DNA of 64,000 nt, taken from Anastrepha obliqua. Taxonomy: Eukaryota; Arthropoda; Insecta; Diptera; Tephritidae. The notes under the pieces are model-generated. The model ran no database searches, had not been told where the DNA came from, and saw nothing but the letters and a program-made list of their open reading frames with translations. The stretch spans positions 24,774,001-24,838,000 of the forward strand of contig NC_072895.1 in NCBI RefSeq assembly GCF_027943255.1, given 5' to 3'. Positions within the stretch are counted from its first letter, which is position 1. Every line of letters starts with the position of its first letter. Of this stretch, positions 10,701-19,482 are shown piece by piece. A program made the position numbers and the translations under genes.

Positions 10701-13700
10701 CCAAAAAACACATTTTTTAGTGAAATTTTCGACATACATTGGCTCAAAAAAAATTGTTGTAATTAAGGGAGGAAGCTGGTCTAGAGCGCAAAAAATGGGC
10801 ATATTTTATGAATTTATTTTGACTCAACAAAGGAATCAATCGAAAATCTGTGAAATAGGTTTAATAATATAGCTTTCATGGTACAAATACAAAATTTTTC
10901 GTCTGAATTAATTTCAAAATGGCCGCTGTCCAGCAGTTCTCCTAAGGCGCCTTTTTTTCTAGTGGGTCCATTGCCGAAGACGTAAACTCCTTAATTTTTG
11001 TCCTGGATCAAAAAATAAAATTTTTTTAGTTTCTATATAACAACAGAAAGAGACGTACGTAGGATTTTTTCGATATTTTGTTTTTTCGCGAAATGGTGCA
11101 CGTTTGAACAAAAAGTTACAATTTTCACTATAAAGAACGACATAAAATTTTTGATTAAAAAAAAAACTATGTAATATAAATAAAAAATCCTACGTACGTC
11201 TCCGGAGAAAGGTATTTCGAATGTATTGTCAAAATTTCGTAAGAATCGGTAAAGATTTGTTCAAGTTATTTCTTCGGCCAGTTTAAAAAAAGTGATTTCG
11301 AGAAAAACGCGTTTAAAGTTGTAAGTATTGTAAAATCATACCTGCGAGGCACTGCCGTCGAATGAAAAATTTGGGCATTTAGACATTTTTGCTGGCATCC
11401 CTCATTTGGTATATTATTTCTAAGACCCTAAAGCACCTTTTAAGACAAAAAAAAATTTTTCGATTTTTTCAAAATTCTAGACCAGCTTCCCCCCTTAACA
11501 AAAAAAAAAATCCTTCGTTCAATAACTAGATAATGTTATTTCAAAGATTTGTACAAAATTTGAACTAAATCGCTTCATAACTTTTCGAGATATCGTGTCC
11601 ACCGACTTAAAAAATGGAGTTTTGAGATAAACACGTATACGAGCGAAGCGCTCAACTGACGTGGCCTAATGGGCGGAACTTCTGAAGGGTCTATCTCTTA
11701 GAATTTTACTCGGATTGACTTAAAATTTTAGGAGAGTATTTTAAACATACTGTACTATTTAATGAGACAAAAAAACAAAATTCGATTTTTTGAAATTTTC
11801 AAACCCACCTAACCCCTTTAGGGTCGTGGCAAAATACTTAAGTCTCATCCATAGTGAGGATTCAACGCTCAAAATCCACTTTATCCTTTCGAAAACGCCT
11901 TAAATGTTGCTGAGAAAGTCGCATTCGAATATATTTCTGTTCCATTCTTAGCGAATGCGGCACACCCATTGTACACACAGCTTTCTGAAAGCCAATACTT
12001 CAATCAGAATATTGCTTACACTGCCCAATGTGATGTCTAGCACTTCTACTAAATCTCTCACGATTTCCTGTATTTTTTCTACGATTTCTTGTGTTTTTGC
12101 TGTCTTTGGACTTCCTTGAAGTGGATCGTCTTCAAGGCTGTGCGACTACGTTTAAATTCAGAAGCTCATCTTTCTACTGTACTAATTGATGGCGAAAAGT
12201 CTTTAAGCACTTCCAATATTCGTTCATAAATTTCATTTACTTTTACACCTTCCAAACAAAAAACTCAATCACTGCACGATACTTGATTTTTTTCCATTGT
12301 AGAAACTACTGTGACACAGATTGAAGAGTGTTCACACTTGTTTATATGTAGTGTGTACCAACACAACAAAAAAATGTAGGCTAGTAGCAACGTCCTCTCT
12401 TATTGAACAACCTAAAGGGTTTTCTAATTAGAGGTGTTATTTTGATATTCAAAGGTCTTATTTTGATATTCAAAGAAAAATGCTATTTTTTAATATAAAT
12501 GATGTTTATTTCATTATAAAGAGGAAGGTATGTCGTTAATAGTAGAAAATAACATCAGGCAAATGACCACCACGACCACGCTAACAGGACAATATCCTTT
12601 TCATGAAATTTTCTATAACCGAATTGCAAAGTGGCTGCCCTATGCCCTCGATAGCCTCACGAATTCCATCTTTGAGGTTTTGAATCGACCCTAGTCTGTT
12701 GGCGTAAACCTTCTCTTTCACGTGGCCCCAAAGAAAAAAGTCACAAGGATAACACGGTTCGGAAACTTTTCCCGTAAAAGATCAATGGTTTCGCGGCTTG
12801 TGTGCACGTAGCGCCGTCTTATTGAAAATAAACGTTGTCCAGATCAATAGCATCCAATTCCGCCCATAAAAAATCGTTAATCATTCACCGTAACTGTTAC
12901 TCCAGCTTCATTTTCGAAAAAGTAAGTAAGTCCAATGACTCCGCCGGACCAACCGCACCGCACCAAACAGTCACACGTTGAGGATAGAGAGGCTTTTCAA
13001 CAATAACTCTTTAATTTTCTGAGATGATTTTTCGATGGAATTCCGTATCATTTTTATGCATTTCAACGACCCAATCAGCAAAGGCACGACGTTGTTGATG
13101 ATCGGCCGGCTTGAGTTCTTGTGTTAACTGGACTTTGTAAGCCTTAAGACCCAAATCTTTATGCAAAATACGGACGGTGTAATGACGTTTGAGGAATGCC
13201 TAATCCCAAAGAACGACGAGGAATGGTCAAACCTGGGTTTTCTTCCACACTTCAACACGGCTACAACAGCAACATTTTCGGCTGTTCTTGAGCGACGTGC
13301 ACGGGTTTTATTCTTCACATCACTAACTTGTCCCAACAGCTCGAATTTTTTCACCAATTTCTGTATTGCGGTCCGACAAGGTGCTTCACGATGACCCAAA
13401 AATGTTCGAGTTTTACGAACCGTCTCTGCCAAATTTTCACCATTTTTATAGTGAATTTTAATCATTTCAATGACTTGTTTAAGCGCGAATCGTTCCATTT
13501 TTATTAATGGCGTAGTTTCTACTTGTCAAATATCAAAAAATGACAGCTTCAAAAGTGGCATCTACCGAAATAGCGGGCTATTTAAAATAACACCTGCAAT
13601 TGGAAAACCCTTTATTAGGCAACCCCTTAAATATGTCGTCGATATATACAGATAAGTAATGGGTAATAACAGAAAGTTCAGGAAACAGAAAGTTCAGAAA

Positions 13701-16700
13701 ACAGAAAGTAAAGAAAAGAAAACCCCTTACGCGAAGTTGAAAAAATGGCCCTACGAAAGCGGCCGCATGATCATTTCTTTATATTAATCTAATAACCGTA
13801 ACAATTCGATTTTGAATACTCTCTCATCTTCACTTCAAACTAAAAAAATGTGCCTTCTTTCTATTTTGTCTTTGACACAGGTTTATAATTCCATACCTTT
13901 ACCTGCCAGAGCACATGAAAATTCATGGCTATGAAACGGCTGACAGTGCACAACTGATTTCGGCCATTGGCATTGCCCAAACCATTGGCATGATCGGCCT
14001 AGGTTACATCGGCGATCTTTCTTGGCTGAATGTGAACGTCTGTTATTCGGCGTGTATGGTGGGTAAGTAAGAAATAACAACAATTACGACTTTTTTAGCT
14101 GTCTTTAACCTGGACGTGGTCAGAGACCAGACTTTGACTAACGTTTCAAGCAGCCAGCTTCCCGCTTTGTGGTGTGCGGAAGTGAGAAGGTGGATCATAT
14201 TAATCTCACGCCGATGTACCAGTATTTGTAAAGTATAAAAGTGTCCTTTAAAACAAGTCATTCAGAATTGGTCGGTGGCTGGACTTGTAACGCGCACTAC
14301 GTAACAACAGCTTCCAAAGTAAGGAAACAAAAAGTCTGGGGAGAAAATCGTTTGATGCCAAACGACTCATGTGAGATTTTAGTCTGATATTCGAAAATAT
14401 TGTTCAAACTTCAGAACTAAGAGAGCCATGAAATCCAACGTATAAACTCCCTCGCCAACAATTACAACTAAATAATAAAGGTTCAAAGGAATAACGCAGA
14501 TCATTTTTCCATCGCCTACGATACTCGCCGTCACCAACGTGCAAAGGTCCAAAAATCTTGCGCTGAATCTTTCTCTCAAACACTCCAAGGGACGCCTCAT
14601 CGGAGAACATTCTATTTAAAAAAAAAAAAACAAAAAAAAACTCAAAACCTCTGTAATCAGTAATTTAATGTTTTGTGTTAATTTACTCTCTTCTCTGTCT
14701 CTTTTCAGTGAGTGGCATATCGGTACTGCTCATGCCGATTTTCGTGGGCACTTACAGTCTGCTGTTGTTGATGTGCATCATCTTTGGCTTCACGTTCGCC
14801 AGCTCATTTTCGTTTACACCCAGCATTTTGGTCAGTATTGTGGATTTGGATGATTTTACATGCGCCTACGGATTGGTGCTGTTGGTACAGGGTGTCGGTA
14901 TGATTGCGGGACCACCCATCGCTGGCGCAATTTACGAAATGACGCTGAAGTGAGTAAATTTACTAAGTGTTTAAGTGTTACCTTCAAGTTGATTTGACTA
15001 AAATTAGATATTAGAATCGATAAATGCCAGATAAGCTATAAAGTTAAGAAACCAATGGAACCAGATGGAGTCAATTTCGCAGCAATTAGTTTTTTCCTCC
15101 GCGTATTTTGGAAGGCATTGTCGAAAAATGTATCTCCCGTCACAGCTAAATTTTCAATAAAAGTCTTAATGTAGTAATAAATATCCAATAGCCTCAAGCA
15201 ACAACAAACCACACGATACATTCTTCTTTTTCTTCATGATTACGAAGTTCCCTTAGTAAACCTAAGACAGAACTGCGTTGGGCTGAGTGTATCTGCTTTT
15301 CTTTCGGCTGCATCCGGCTGAGATATCTCATCCTTCTTAGCGCTATAACATCTCAAGGTATGGTGGAGTCTCCGAGAACTGGTCGCAGAAACTACAGGAG
15401 CCAGTGGACTAAATCATAATCCGGTGCAGGAGGCTACACAATCTGCTGTAACCTATGAGAGGCCTCGTGAGCATTCTCAATTTGTTCTTAGGGGGGGTTA
15501 ATTTAGTGCCAGCTGACTCACGCCTCTTACTCTTAGCTCTTCACTACTAAGCTACTCCGTGATTGTGGGTTATTCCATAGCAAGGAAGGAGTCGGGTCAT
15601 ATTAATAACGAGGCAGCAGCCTCTCTAGCCGATCCATCCCCAACTTCGCTCTCAGTTATACCCCTATATCATGGAGCCCATATGAACAGCGTGCGATTGT
15701 GCATTCAATTTGACGATGCACTCAAGGGCTAATAAGGACTTACTATAAACTCAAAGAATGGCAATGCCTTGAGTGCTGCCTGAGTGTCGCTAGCGATCCA
15801 CTCATCCCGGAGGGATTTGCGTAAGTTGATTTTTACAAACACATACATACACAGATTTCTGCATACATTTCCGCTTGGAAAATGCTGGGAAAACTACCCA
15901 TCGGCATAGACCGCTTTGTTTTGGGCCATATATTCTAGCGCCTATTCGTTCTGGTGCCTTCGAGCCATTTCTATATTAGTGTAGGGTAGACTCTTGAGGT
16001 CTCCCTTCAAGTGCAGGTATACTCCAGTCAACTTTATCGTCTAGTTCAATTTTGAACTTCTTCTGGAATGTAATAACCTTAGTGATACCATCCCTGAGTA
16101 GCTGGATAAGTGGGAGCTGCAGACTCAGCGATTTCATGTTCCTGGATGGCAATACTTTTCCTTTACCGAAACCTTCACTAGTAATACTCAAAAGGGTACA
16201 CTAAACTCATTGCTGAAAAACTCTGTGAAGCGCTGTTAGCTCGAGCTTCAGCTCCATCGCAGCTGTTGTAGGATAGGTAGTCGAAGAAGAGGCCATCAAA
16301 ACTCACGCGACCGCTCCACATATCATCATTAGCCTAATTGTCATAATGTACATCCATCTCAGGGTTCTTGGGCTACAAACCCAGAACGTTTTTCAAACTT
16401 TAAGAGCATTCGTTGCTTTGGACGAGCTTGCGTCAGCAGGTCTTTTCTAGTTTAGCTTGGTATTCAGGACAAAACTAAGATACTTTACTTCGGCGACCAT
16501 TCCAATAGCTATTCAATTTTTATTGATTGTCCTCATTTCTGGTGGGGCTCTTTTTCTGGACGGAACTATATTCAGAGCCACCGCAGCACACAATTTCTTC
16601 GTCTAAAGCTTAAAGCTCTTTGTATTATATCTCAACGGGTATTCTCGAGCTTGCCTCTTATTATAATTACAACGTCAGCTGCGTATCCTTGGAAGCGCAT

Positions 16701-19451
16701 GCCATTGTTTCCCAAGCAAGTTAAGCAAGTTATCAACTACCAGGAGAGGTGATAGGACACAACAAAGAATGTGTTCTGAATTTTCAGTGTCCATTTCACA
16801 GAATCGGCTGATGATAGAGATACCAATTTTATTTAAGTGGTAAGCGAAATAGCGGTAGCGGACCATCTACGTTTTTTTTTTTAGCTAGATGGTCCGCTAT
16901 TTCATTTCCCTCATACCCCTCGTGTCCAGGCACCCAACCTAATAATACTGTGTTGAAGTTTCCTAACATGTTGAGAAGTTTCAGGCAGTTTTGCACCATT
17001 TTTGAGGTGACTATAGTTGATAGCAAGGCTTTCAAAGCCTTCTGACTATCTGAAAGTATGAATATCTGGGTTCCTCTCATTTTTCTGCGGAGACATTCCC
17101 TCACACACATCTCAATGGCATGTATTTCTGCCTAGAAGATTGTTGAGTAGAGACCCATTGGAATCGATTTTTTTTTTATCTACGCCCATTGATTCCTGCG
17201 CCTCTTCTATCAACTTCTAATTTCGCTCCATCAGTGTACCATATCTGGGATGCAGGTTTGAAGGTGATAGAATTATTTTTTCAGGCCGTAGGTTCTTCAA
17301 TAAGAACTAGAAAGTTCCTGGAAAGAATGGGTTTGGGAGATAATGTATCCACACTATAATGAATAGGAGTATGTCGAAAGTCTTCTAAGATCTTTAAATG
17401 TCCTCTCATATCTCCACTTTTTAGATAGGAGGTGCCCTTTAATCTCAAGGCGCTCAAACGTGCTTCTTTTTCAATTAAAATGGGGAGCGGTGGTATACAT
17501 AGGAGTACACCTAATGAGTCAGTTGGGCATGTTTTCATTGCTTCTGTTATACAGGCAAAGAATGCTCTCGTGGTTGATACCAAGGTAGTTCGCTTCTGTG
17601 GAGAGTTGAAGAATCGATTCACTTTGGACAGAACATTTAATGTTGATGCTCCTTTTTCTAGTGGTGCCCTTCACAAGCGCAGTTTTAGATGGGTTAAAAA
17701 GGAGCGCTTTGTCGGTGCACCATTTGTTTATTATATTCGGTCCTATACGATTAGAAGGCGTTACATACCGTATACGATATAACCACGAGCTCTTTCACTG
17801 TTTTAATCGCGGGACGAAATGTAACGCGGTTTATAAAGTCGTAAAGAATACGGTGCTATGGACACGTCATAAGAATGAGCAACAAAAGAGCGACCAAAAG
17901 CAAATCCTGAAGGAGCAAGAAAGAGAGGCCGACTAAGGCGACGATGGTTGCAGCACGTAGAAAACGGTATACGAAAGATGAGAACCTCACAACGTCTACA
18001 ATGGAGGCATACTATAGAGGAGGCAATACACCACCCCGAACTGTAATGCCAATATGATGATGACTGAGGGCTTGTTGCATGCGGTTAGAAAGAGTTATTT
18101 AGTTGGTTGGTTAAAGTGATGATTCTTCCAGAATCCAACTAGCGCTTCCGCACCATTTTGTTGCCACATCCTCGTTACCAACTTGTTTAACGGTTATTTA
18201 CAGCATGACTATATCCAGTCTGTGCGGTTTAGGAACCTTATTAGGTTGTTGACGTCTAAGCCAGACAGTTGCTCGAGACTCTCAAACAGCGGTTGGCCCA
18301 GGGTTAACATTCTGCCCTTCCATTGGGCAGGGCATTCACAGAGGAAATGGAAGATTGTTTCCTTTTTCTCCAGTTGTTTACAACTGTGACAGTATGTATT
18401 GTGAGGGATACCCATTTTGGCTGCTTGTTCTCCGACAGACCAAAAGCCAATTACGACTGCGTTAGTCTCCAGGCGTCCCGTCGTTTAATGCTTATTAAGG
18501 TCGAGGATTGTTTGAGGTTGTAGGTAGGCCATAACGTTCTGCTAATTTTACATTTCGTCTGGTCTTTCCATCTACAATACGCGATTCGGAGGTGTTTTTG
18601 GGAAATTATTCTTGACTGCACCTAATGGGGTGAATACCGAGCGTTATTCATGGCAGTCCCCCTCTTGCCAGTTCATCTGCTTTTTCGTTACCTTCAATGT
18701 TCCGATGTCGCGGGGCCCAGATTAAGGTAACTTTATGGTTTTCACTCAAAGTGGTGAAGCTATTCCTACTTTGTTCCACCACCATAGAGGTTGTTGTAGC
18801 CGAACCCAGTGCCTGGATTGCAGCTTGGCAATGTGCCGGTCTGGAACTCCTCACTCAAGTAGCACTAAAGCGCCGTTTTGAATAGGGATATTGCCCTCAA
18901 AAGAGAAATCTTTGATTAGTAGCCTACAGGCTTCCACAATTGCCAGTACTTCCGCCTGAAAGACACTGCAAGCATTAGGGAGACGCACAAATCTTTCAAT
19001 TTTAAGTTTGTGAGAGCCATACTTTTATAAAAAAAATAAAAAATCTACATTAAAAAGGAAAATAGTCAAAATTGATTAATACTGCCTGTATTTCGGTCTA
19101 TCGTCAAGCGCAAAACGAAGATTAGTCACATTCCTTATCATTCCACAAATTTCTTATTTTGAAGTGGTGTAAGTTAATCCAAGCTGTGAATCTAGAAATA
19201 AGCTGAGCACCAAAAAAGTCTTGCAGTATCTCTGCTTGCATTTTGAAGTCACTTTATAACAAAAAATAGTTGCTGAATTAAATAAATAATATTCTTCTCT
19301 CTATTACAGATGGGATCACTCATTCTACTTTGCCGGCGTATTTATTGCCTTATCGGGCGTGGCCTCCTATTTGATAGAGTTCTGCGAGAAGCGCGAGAAG
19401 GGCAGCGACAGCGATGTGTCCGAAACTAAGAAATCTAATTTAATACATTAA
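2669..19451 (+). CDS. Monocarboxylate-transporter-like (SLC16 family) major facilitator, 5 coding exons
   Basis: Coding exons are 2669-4741, 8113-8222, 13881-14062, 14709-14949 and 19310-19451. All introns are GT-AG and the joined frame is open for 915 residues. The family signature DGGYGW lies at residues 138-143, at the start of helix 1. The second conserved block (FWFDKKRTFATGIGASG) lies at about 259-277, after helix 4. Helices 1-6 occupy about 140-318, up to MRDPDW. A cytoplasmic loop of nearly 390 residues follows, far longer than in most family members. It is rich in Ser, Arg and Asn and carries an RRLS kinase-type site at 619-622. Helices 7-12 come from exons 2-5, with a short acidic/basic tail. 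The start ATG has a good insect context (CAAAATGG). The family exports or imports lactate, pyruvate, ketone bodies or other small solutes across the plasma membrane. The substrate and the exact Drosophila orthologue cannot be assigned by eye. Confidence 0.93.
4933..5589. mobile_element. TTAA-flanked MITE, family A, complete
   Basis: Flanked by TTAA at 4929-4932 and 5590-5593. The ends are inverted: GGGGTTAGGGGTAGTC on the left matches GGGGTGAGGGGTAGTC read inward from the right. The body is AT-rich and non-coding, and carries the shared core TTTTGAGAAAAACGCATTT at about 5398. Truncated relatives are at 8690-9228 and 55835-56320, sharing the phrases GTGCCTGATCGAAGCTTT and CCTCAGGAAATATTTTTC. 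There is no transposase ORF. Confidence 0.85.
6225..6700 (-). pseudogene. LINE RT C-terminal fragment in intron 1
   Basis: The minus strand encodes LYDDIDIAQRIKIQWLRWLS followed by HVGRMDTNAPALEVFDA, then a degraded RERPAMR-stop-KDQVEKDLASLG and NWRRIAQERNDWRAL. This is the C-terminal block of LINE reverse transcriptases (RIKxQRLRWLGHVxRM...RRRGRPxxRWxDQVEKDL). An in-frame stop shows it is dead. The short plus-strand open frames here are shadows. Confidence 0.7.
6909..7470. mobile_element. Family C repeat, right end truncated, with nested MITE
   Basis: The left end GGCCCTCGTCTCATTTGAAA matches both termini of the complete copy at 35291-36028. The internal phrase TTTTGATCCATTGTTAAA is also shared. 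The homology is interrupted by the nested element at 7026-7443 and fades after about 7470, so the right terminus is missing. Confidence 0.65.
7026..7443. mobile_element. mariner-type MITE with TA target duplication
   Basis: Inverted ends start CGAGGTTCGGCCAAAAAG on the left and, read inward from the right, CGAGGTTCGTTCAAAAAG. They are flanked by TA at 7024-7025 and 7444-7445. Similarity continues inward for about 35 bp (GTTATCAACCTTCAAAAA against GTTGTCAGCCTTCAAAAA). It is about 420 bp with no transposase, consistent with a Tc1/mariner deletion derivative. Confidence 0.75.
8113..8222 (+). CDS. Transporter coding exon 2
   Basis: The acceptor TATCATTTCAG precedes ACC TGG TAC. It encodes TWYESLADTMKTVFDFSLFM and then DMKFTLFNLSTLFLFI, the loop end and the start of helix 7. 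The donor TG|GTAAGT leaves phase 2, completed by the G of exon 3 to give Trp728. Confidence 0.9.
8350..8655. repeat. Dispersed repeat family E, copy 1 (intron 2)
   Basis: About 310 bp collinear with 31880-32200. Shared blocks include AAGGATGAT(A/C)GATTTACCAGG, GGTGAAAAAGAAAATTGTGAGGGGAA, TGCACGATCATTT and AGCTCACCTT(T/G)AAAATCTTTTCA. No coding potential and no clear terminal inverted repeats were seen. The family is unassigned. Confidence 0.7.
8690..9228. mobile_element. TTAA-flanked MITE family A, 5'-truncated
   Basis: The right end ATCTGACTACCCCTAACCCC is followed by TTAA (9229-9232), matching the complete copy at 4933-5589. Internal matches include GAGAAACTAGTTTTGTTAAT, GTGCCTGATCGAAAC and TTTTGAGAAAAACACATTT. 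The left terminus is missing; homology starts around the TAGCAAAAT block. The 144-residue open frame at 8980-9414 is a by-product of this AT-rich sequence. Confidence 0.75.
9233..10200. other. Intron 2 sequence, no gene recognised
   Basis: AT-rich. Contains a CA/TA/TATG microsatellite-like stretch at about 9895-9935. A somewhat GC-richer patch at 9416-9560 gives a minus-strand open frame without any family I recognise. Confidence 0.5.
10363..11816. mobile_element. TTAA-type MITE family B carrying a nested family D MITE
   Basis: Inverted ends GGGGTTAGGTGGGTTT on both sides, with a 4-bp duplication TTTA at 10359-10362 and 11817-11820. The related mariner at 58450-59250 shows the unoccupied site: TTTA occurs once at 58620-58623 with the same flanks. 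Without the nested element and its duplication this copy is about 722 bp, matching the other family B copy (55013-55738, 726 bp), which lies in the opposite orientation. Confidence 0.88.
10767..11494. mobile_element. TTAA-flanked MITE family D, nested in family B
   Basis: TTAA at 10763-10766 and 11495-11498 flanks inverted ends GGGAGGAAGCTGGTCTAGA and, inward from the right, GGGGGGAAGCTGGTCTAGA. Length is 728 bp. The family B copy at 55 kb lacks it at the matching site (about 55330-55350). It carries the shared core TTTCGAGAAAAACGCGTTTA at about 11291. An internal inverted phrase CCTACGTACGTCTC / GAGACGTACGTAGG lies at about 11190 and 11050. Confidence 0.85.
12415..13612 (-). mobile_element. 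DD41D (rosa-like) mariner element, nearly full length
   Basis: Inverted ends AAGGGTTTTCTAATTAGAGG and, read inward from the right, AAGGGTTTTCCAATTGCAGG are flanked by TA at 12413-12414 and 13613-13614. The length, 1198 bp, is usual for the family. The minus-strand transposase starts at 13498 (MERFALKQVIEMIKIHYKNG; helix-turn-helix) and reads through ETVRKTRTFLGHREAP and KNKTRARRSRTAENVAVVA before frameshifting. Later blocks (WVVEMHKNDTE, GGHLPDV) are recognisable in other frames down to 12530. The frame is broken, so it is inactive. A deletion derivative of the same family is at 41161-41714. Confidence 0.88.
13881..14062 (+). CDS. Transporter coding exon 3
   Basis: The acceptor TTTGACACAG precedes G TTT ATA ATT. 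It encodes FIIPYLYLPEHMKIHGYETA, then DSAQLISAIGIAQTIGMIGL and GYIGDLSWLNVNVCYSACMV: the end of helix 7, the extracellular loop and helices 8-9. The GxGYIGD stretch is the usual family motif between helices 8 and 9. The donor is G|GTAAGT, phase 1. Confidence 0.92.
14063..14708 (+). other. Transporter intron 3, with a LINE scrap
   Basis: GT-AG intron of 646 bp. On the minus strand at about 14480-14610 it encodes FERKIQRKIFGPLHVGDGEY followed by RRRWKNDLRYSF, the LINE RT thumb motif (ERKILRxIFGPV...YRxRxNxELY). The remainder shows nothing recognisable. Confidence 0.6.
14709..14949 (+). CDS. Transporter coding exon 4
   Basis: The acceptor CTCTTTTCAG precedes TGAGTGGCATATC. It encodes SGISVLLMPIFVGTYSLLLL, the FGFTFASSFSFTPSILVSIV block, and GLVLLVQGVGMIAGPPIAGA followed by IYEMTLK: helices 9-11. 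The GLxxxxQGxGxxxGPPIAG run is a strong SLC16 feature of helix 11. The donor is AA|GTGAGT. Confidence 0.93.
15240..16703 (-). pseudogene. LINE 3' half: RT, RNase H and Cys-rich end (degraded)
   Basis: Starting at about 16700 on the minus strand: FQGYAADVVIIIRGKLENT, where the catalytic YADD is YAAD. Then EVKYLSFVLNTKLN, SPRTLRWMYIMTIRLMMICG (thumb), an RNase H block with FQAEM and SDTQAALKALPFFEFI, and a terminal Cys-containing block near SFCDQFSETP. Many stops and frameshifts interrupt it. The order matches LINEs that carry RNase H after RT. It sits head-to-tail with the next copy (16704-17625). Confidence 0.7.
16704..17625 (-). pseudogene. LINE 3' end: RT tail, RNase H, Cys-rich end
   Basis: On the minus strand, 17622-17281 encodes the RT tail (FFACITEAMKTCPTDSLGVL, then LPILIEKEARLSALRLKG). 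17245-16868 encodes RNase H: YTDGAKLE with the first catalytic Asp, QAEIHAIEMCVREC (with a stop beside it), ILSDSQKALKALLS and GWVPGHEGYEGNEIADHLAK with the last His/Asp. 16866-16675 holds the terminal RFCEMDTENSEHILC zinc-knuckle-like block. Small frameshifts separate the parts. It is a truncated and dead retrotransposon. Confidence 0.82.
17640..18060 (+). pseudogene. LINE RT tail fragment (plus strand)
   Basis: Encodes IFGPIRLEGVTYRIRYNHEL (about 17735-17795), then in shifted frames KERPKANPEGARKRGRLRRR, WLQHVENGIRKMRTSQRLQW and IEEAIHHPEL. This is the terminal RxRRGRPRKRWLxDVEED...HPGL region of LINE reverse transcriptases. It is oriented opposite to, and directly abuts, the minus-strand copy ending at about 17625. 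Confidence 0.7.
18100..19020 (-). pseudogene. LINE 3' end: RNase H and Cys-rich end
   Basis: Minus strand: GSHKLKIERFVRLPNACSVF then QAEVLAIVEACRLLI (19010-18890), a stop, then VTLIWAPRHRNIEGNEKADE followed by LARGGLP (18730-18650). The final block is CHSCKQLEKKETIFHFLCEC followed by PAQWKGRMLTLGQPLFESLE (18390-18260). The tail ends with a VTRMWQQNGAEALVGFW-like run and NHHFNQPT near 18105. The first RNase H Asp region is missing. Confidence 0.8.
19310..19451 (+). CDS. Transporter coding exon 5 (C-terminus)
   Basis: The acceptor CTATTACAG precedes A TGG GAT CAC. It encodes WDHSFYFAGVFIALSGVASY then LIEFCEKREKGSDSDVSETK and KSNLIH before TAA. It forms helix 12 and a short charged cytoplasmic tail. 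Confidence 0.92.
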
Positions 19452-19476
19452 ATATTTATAAAGCTAACTGTATTAT

Positions 19477-19482
19477 AATAAA
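19477..19482 (+). terminator. Probable polyadenylation signal AATAAA
   Basis: Canonical AATAAA 26 bp after the transporter stop codon. Another lies at 20051-20056, so a longer 3' UTR is possible. Confidence 0.6.

Larger units (their letters stand above)
10205..12412 (-). mobile_element. mariner remnant (copy 1), split by a MITE at 10363-11816
   Basis: 10205-10358 and 11821-12400 align block by block with the mariner at 58450-59250. Shared blocks include GATGCTAACACCT, TTTCGGAGCCAAAGAACCAG, CTCATCCATAGTGA and CTTTATCCTTTCGAAAA. On the minus strand they correspond to the N-terminal helix-turn-helix part of a mariner transposase. Reading frames are broken. The copy lies in transporter intron 2 and abuts the DD41D element at 12415. 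Confidence 0.75.
14950..19309 (+). other. Transporter intron 4, mostly LINE debris
   Basis: GT-AG intron of 4.36 kb. From 15240 to 19020 it is almost entirely LINE 3' fragments: two tandem copies on the minus strand, one plus-strand RT tail, then another minus-strand RNase H end. 14950-15239 and 19021-19309 show no coding sequence. Confidence 0.8.
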
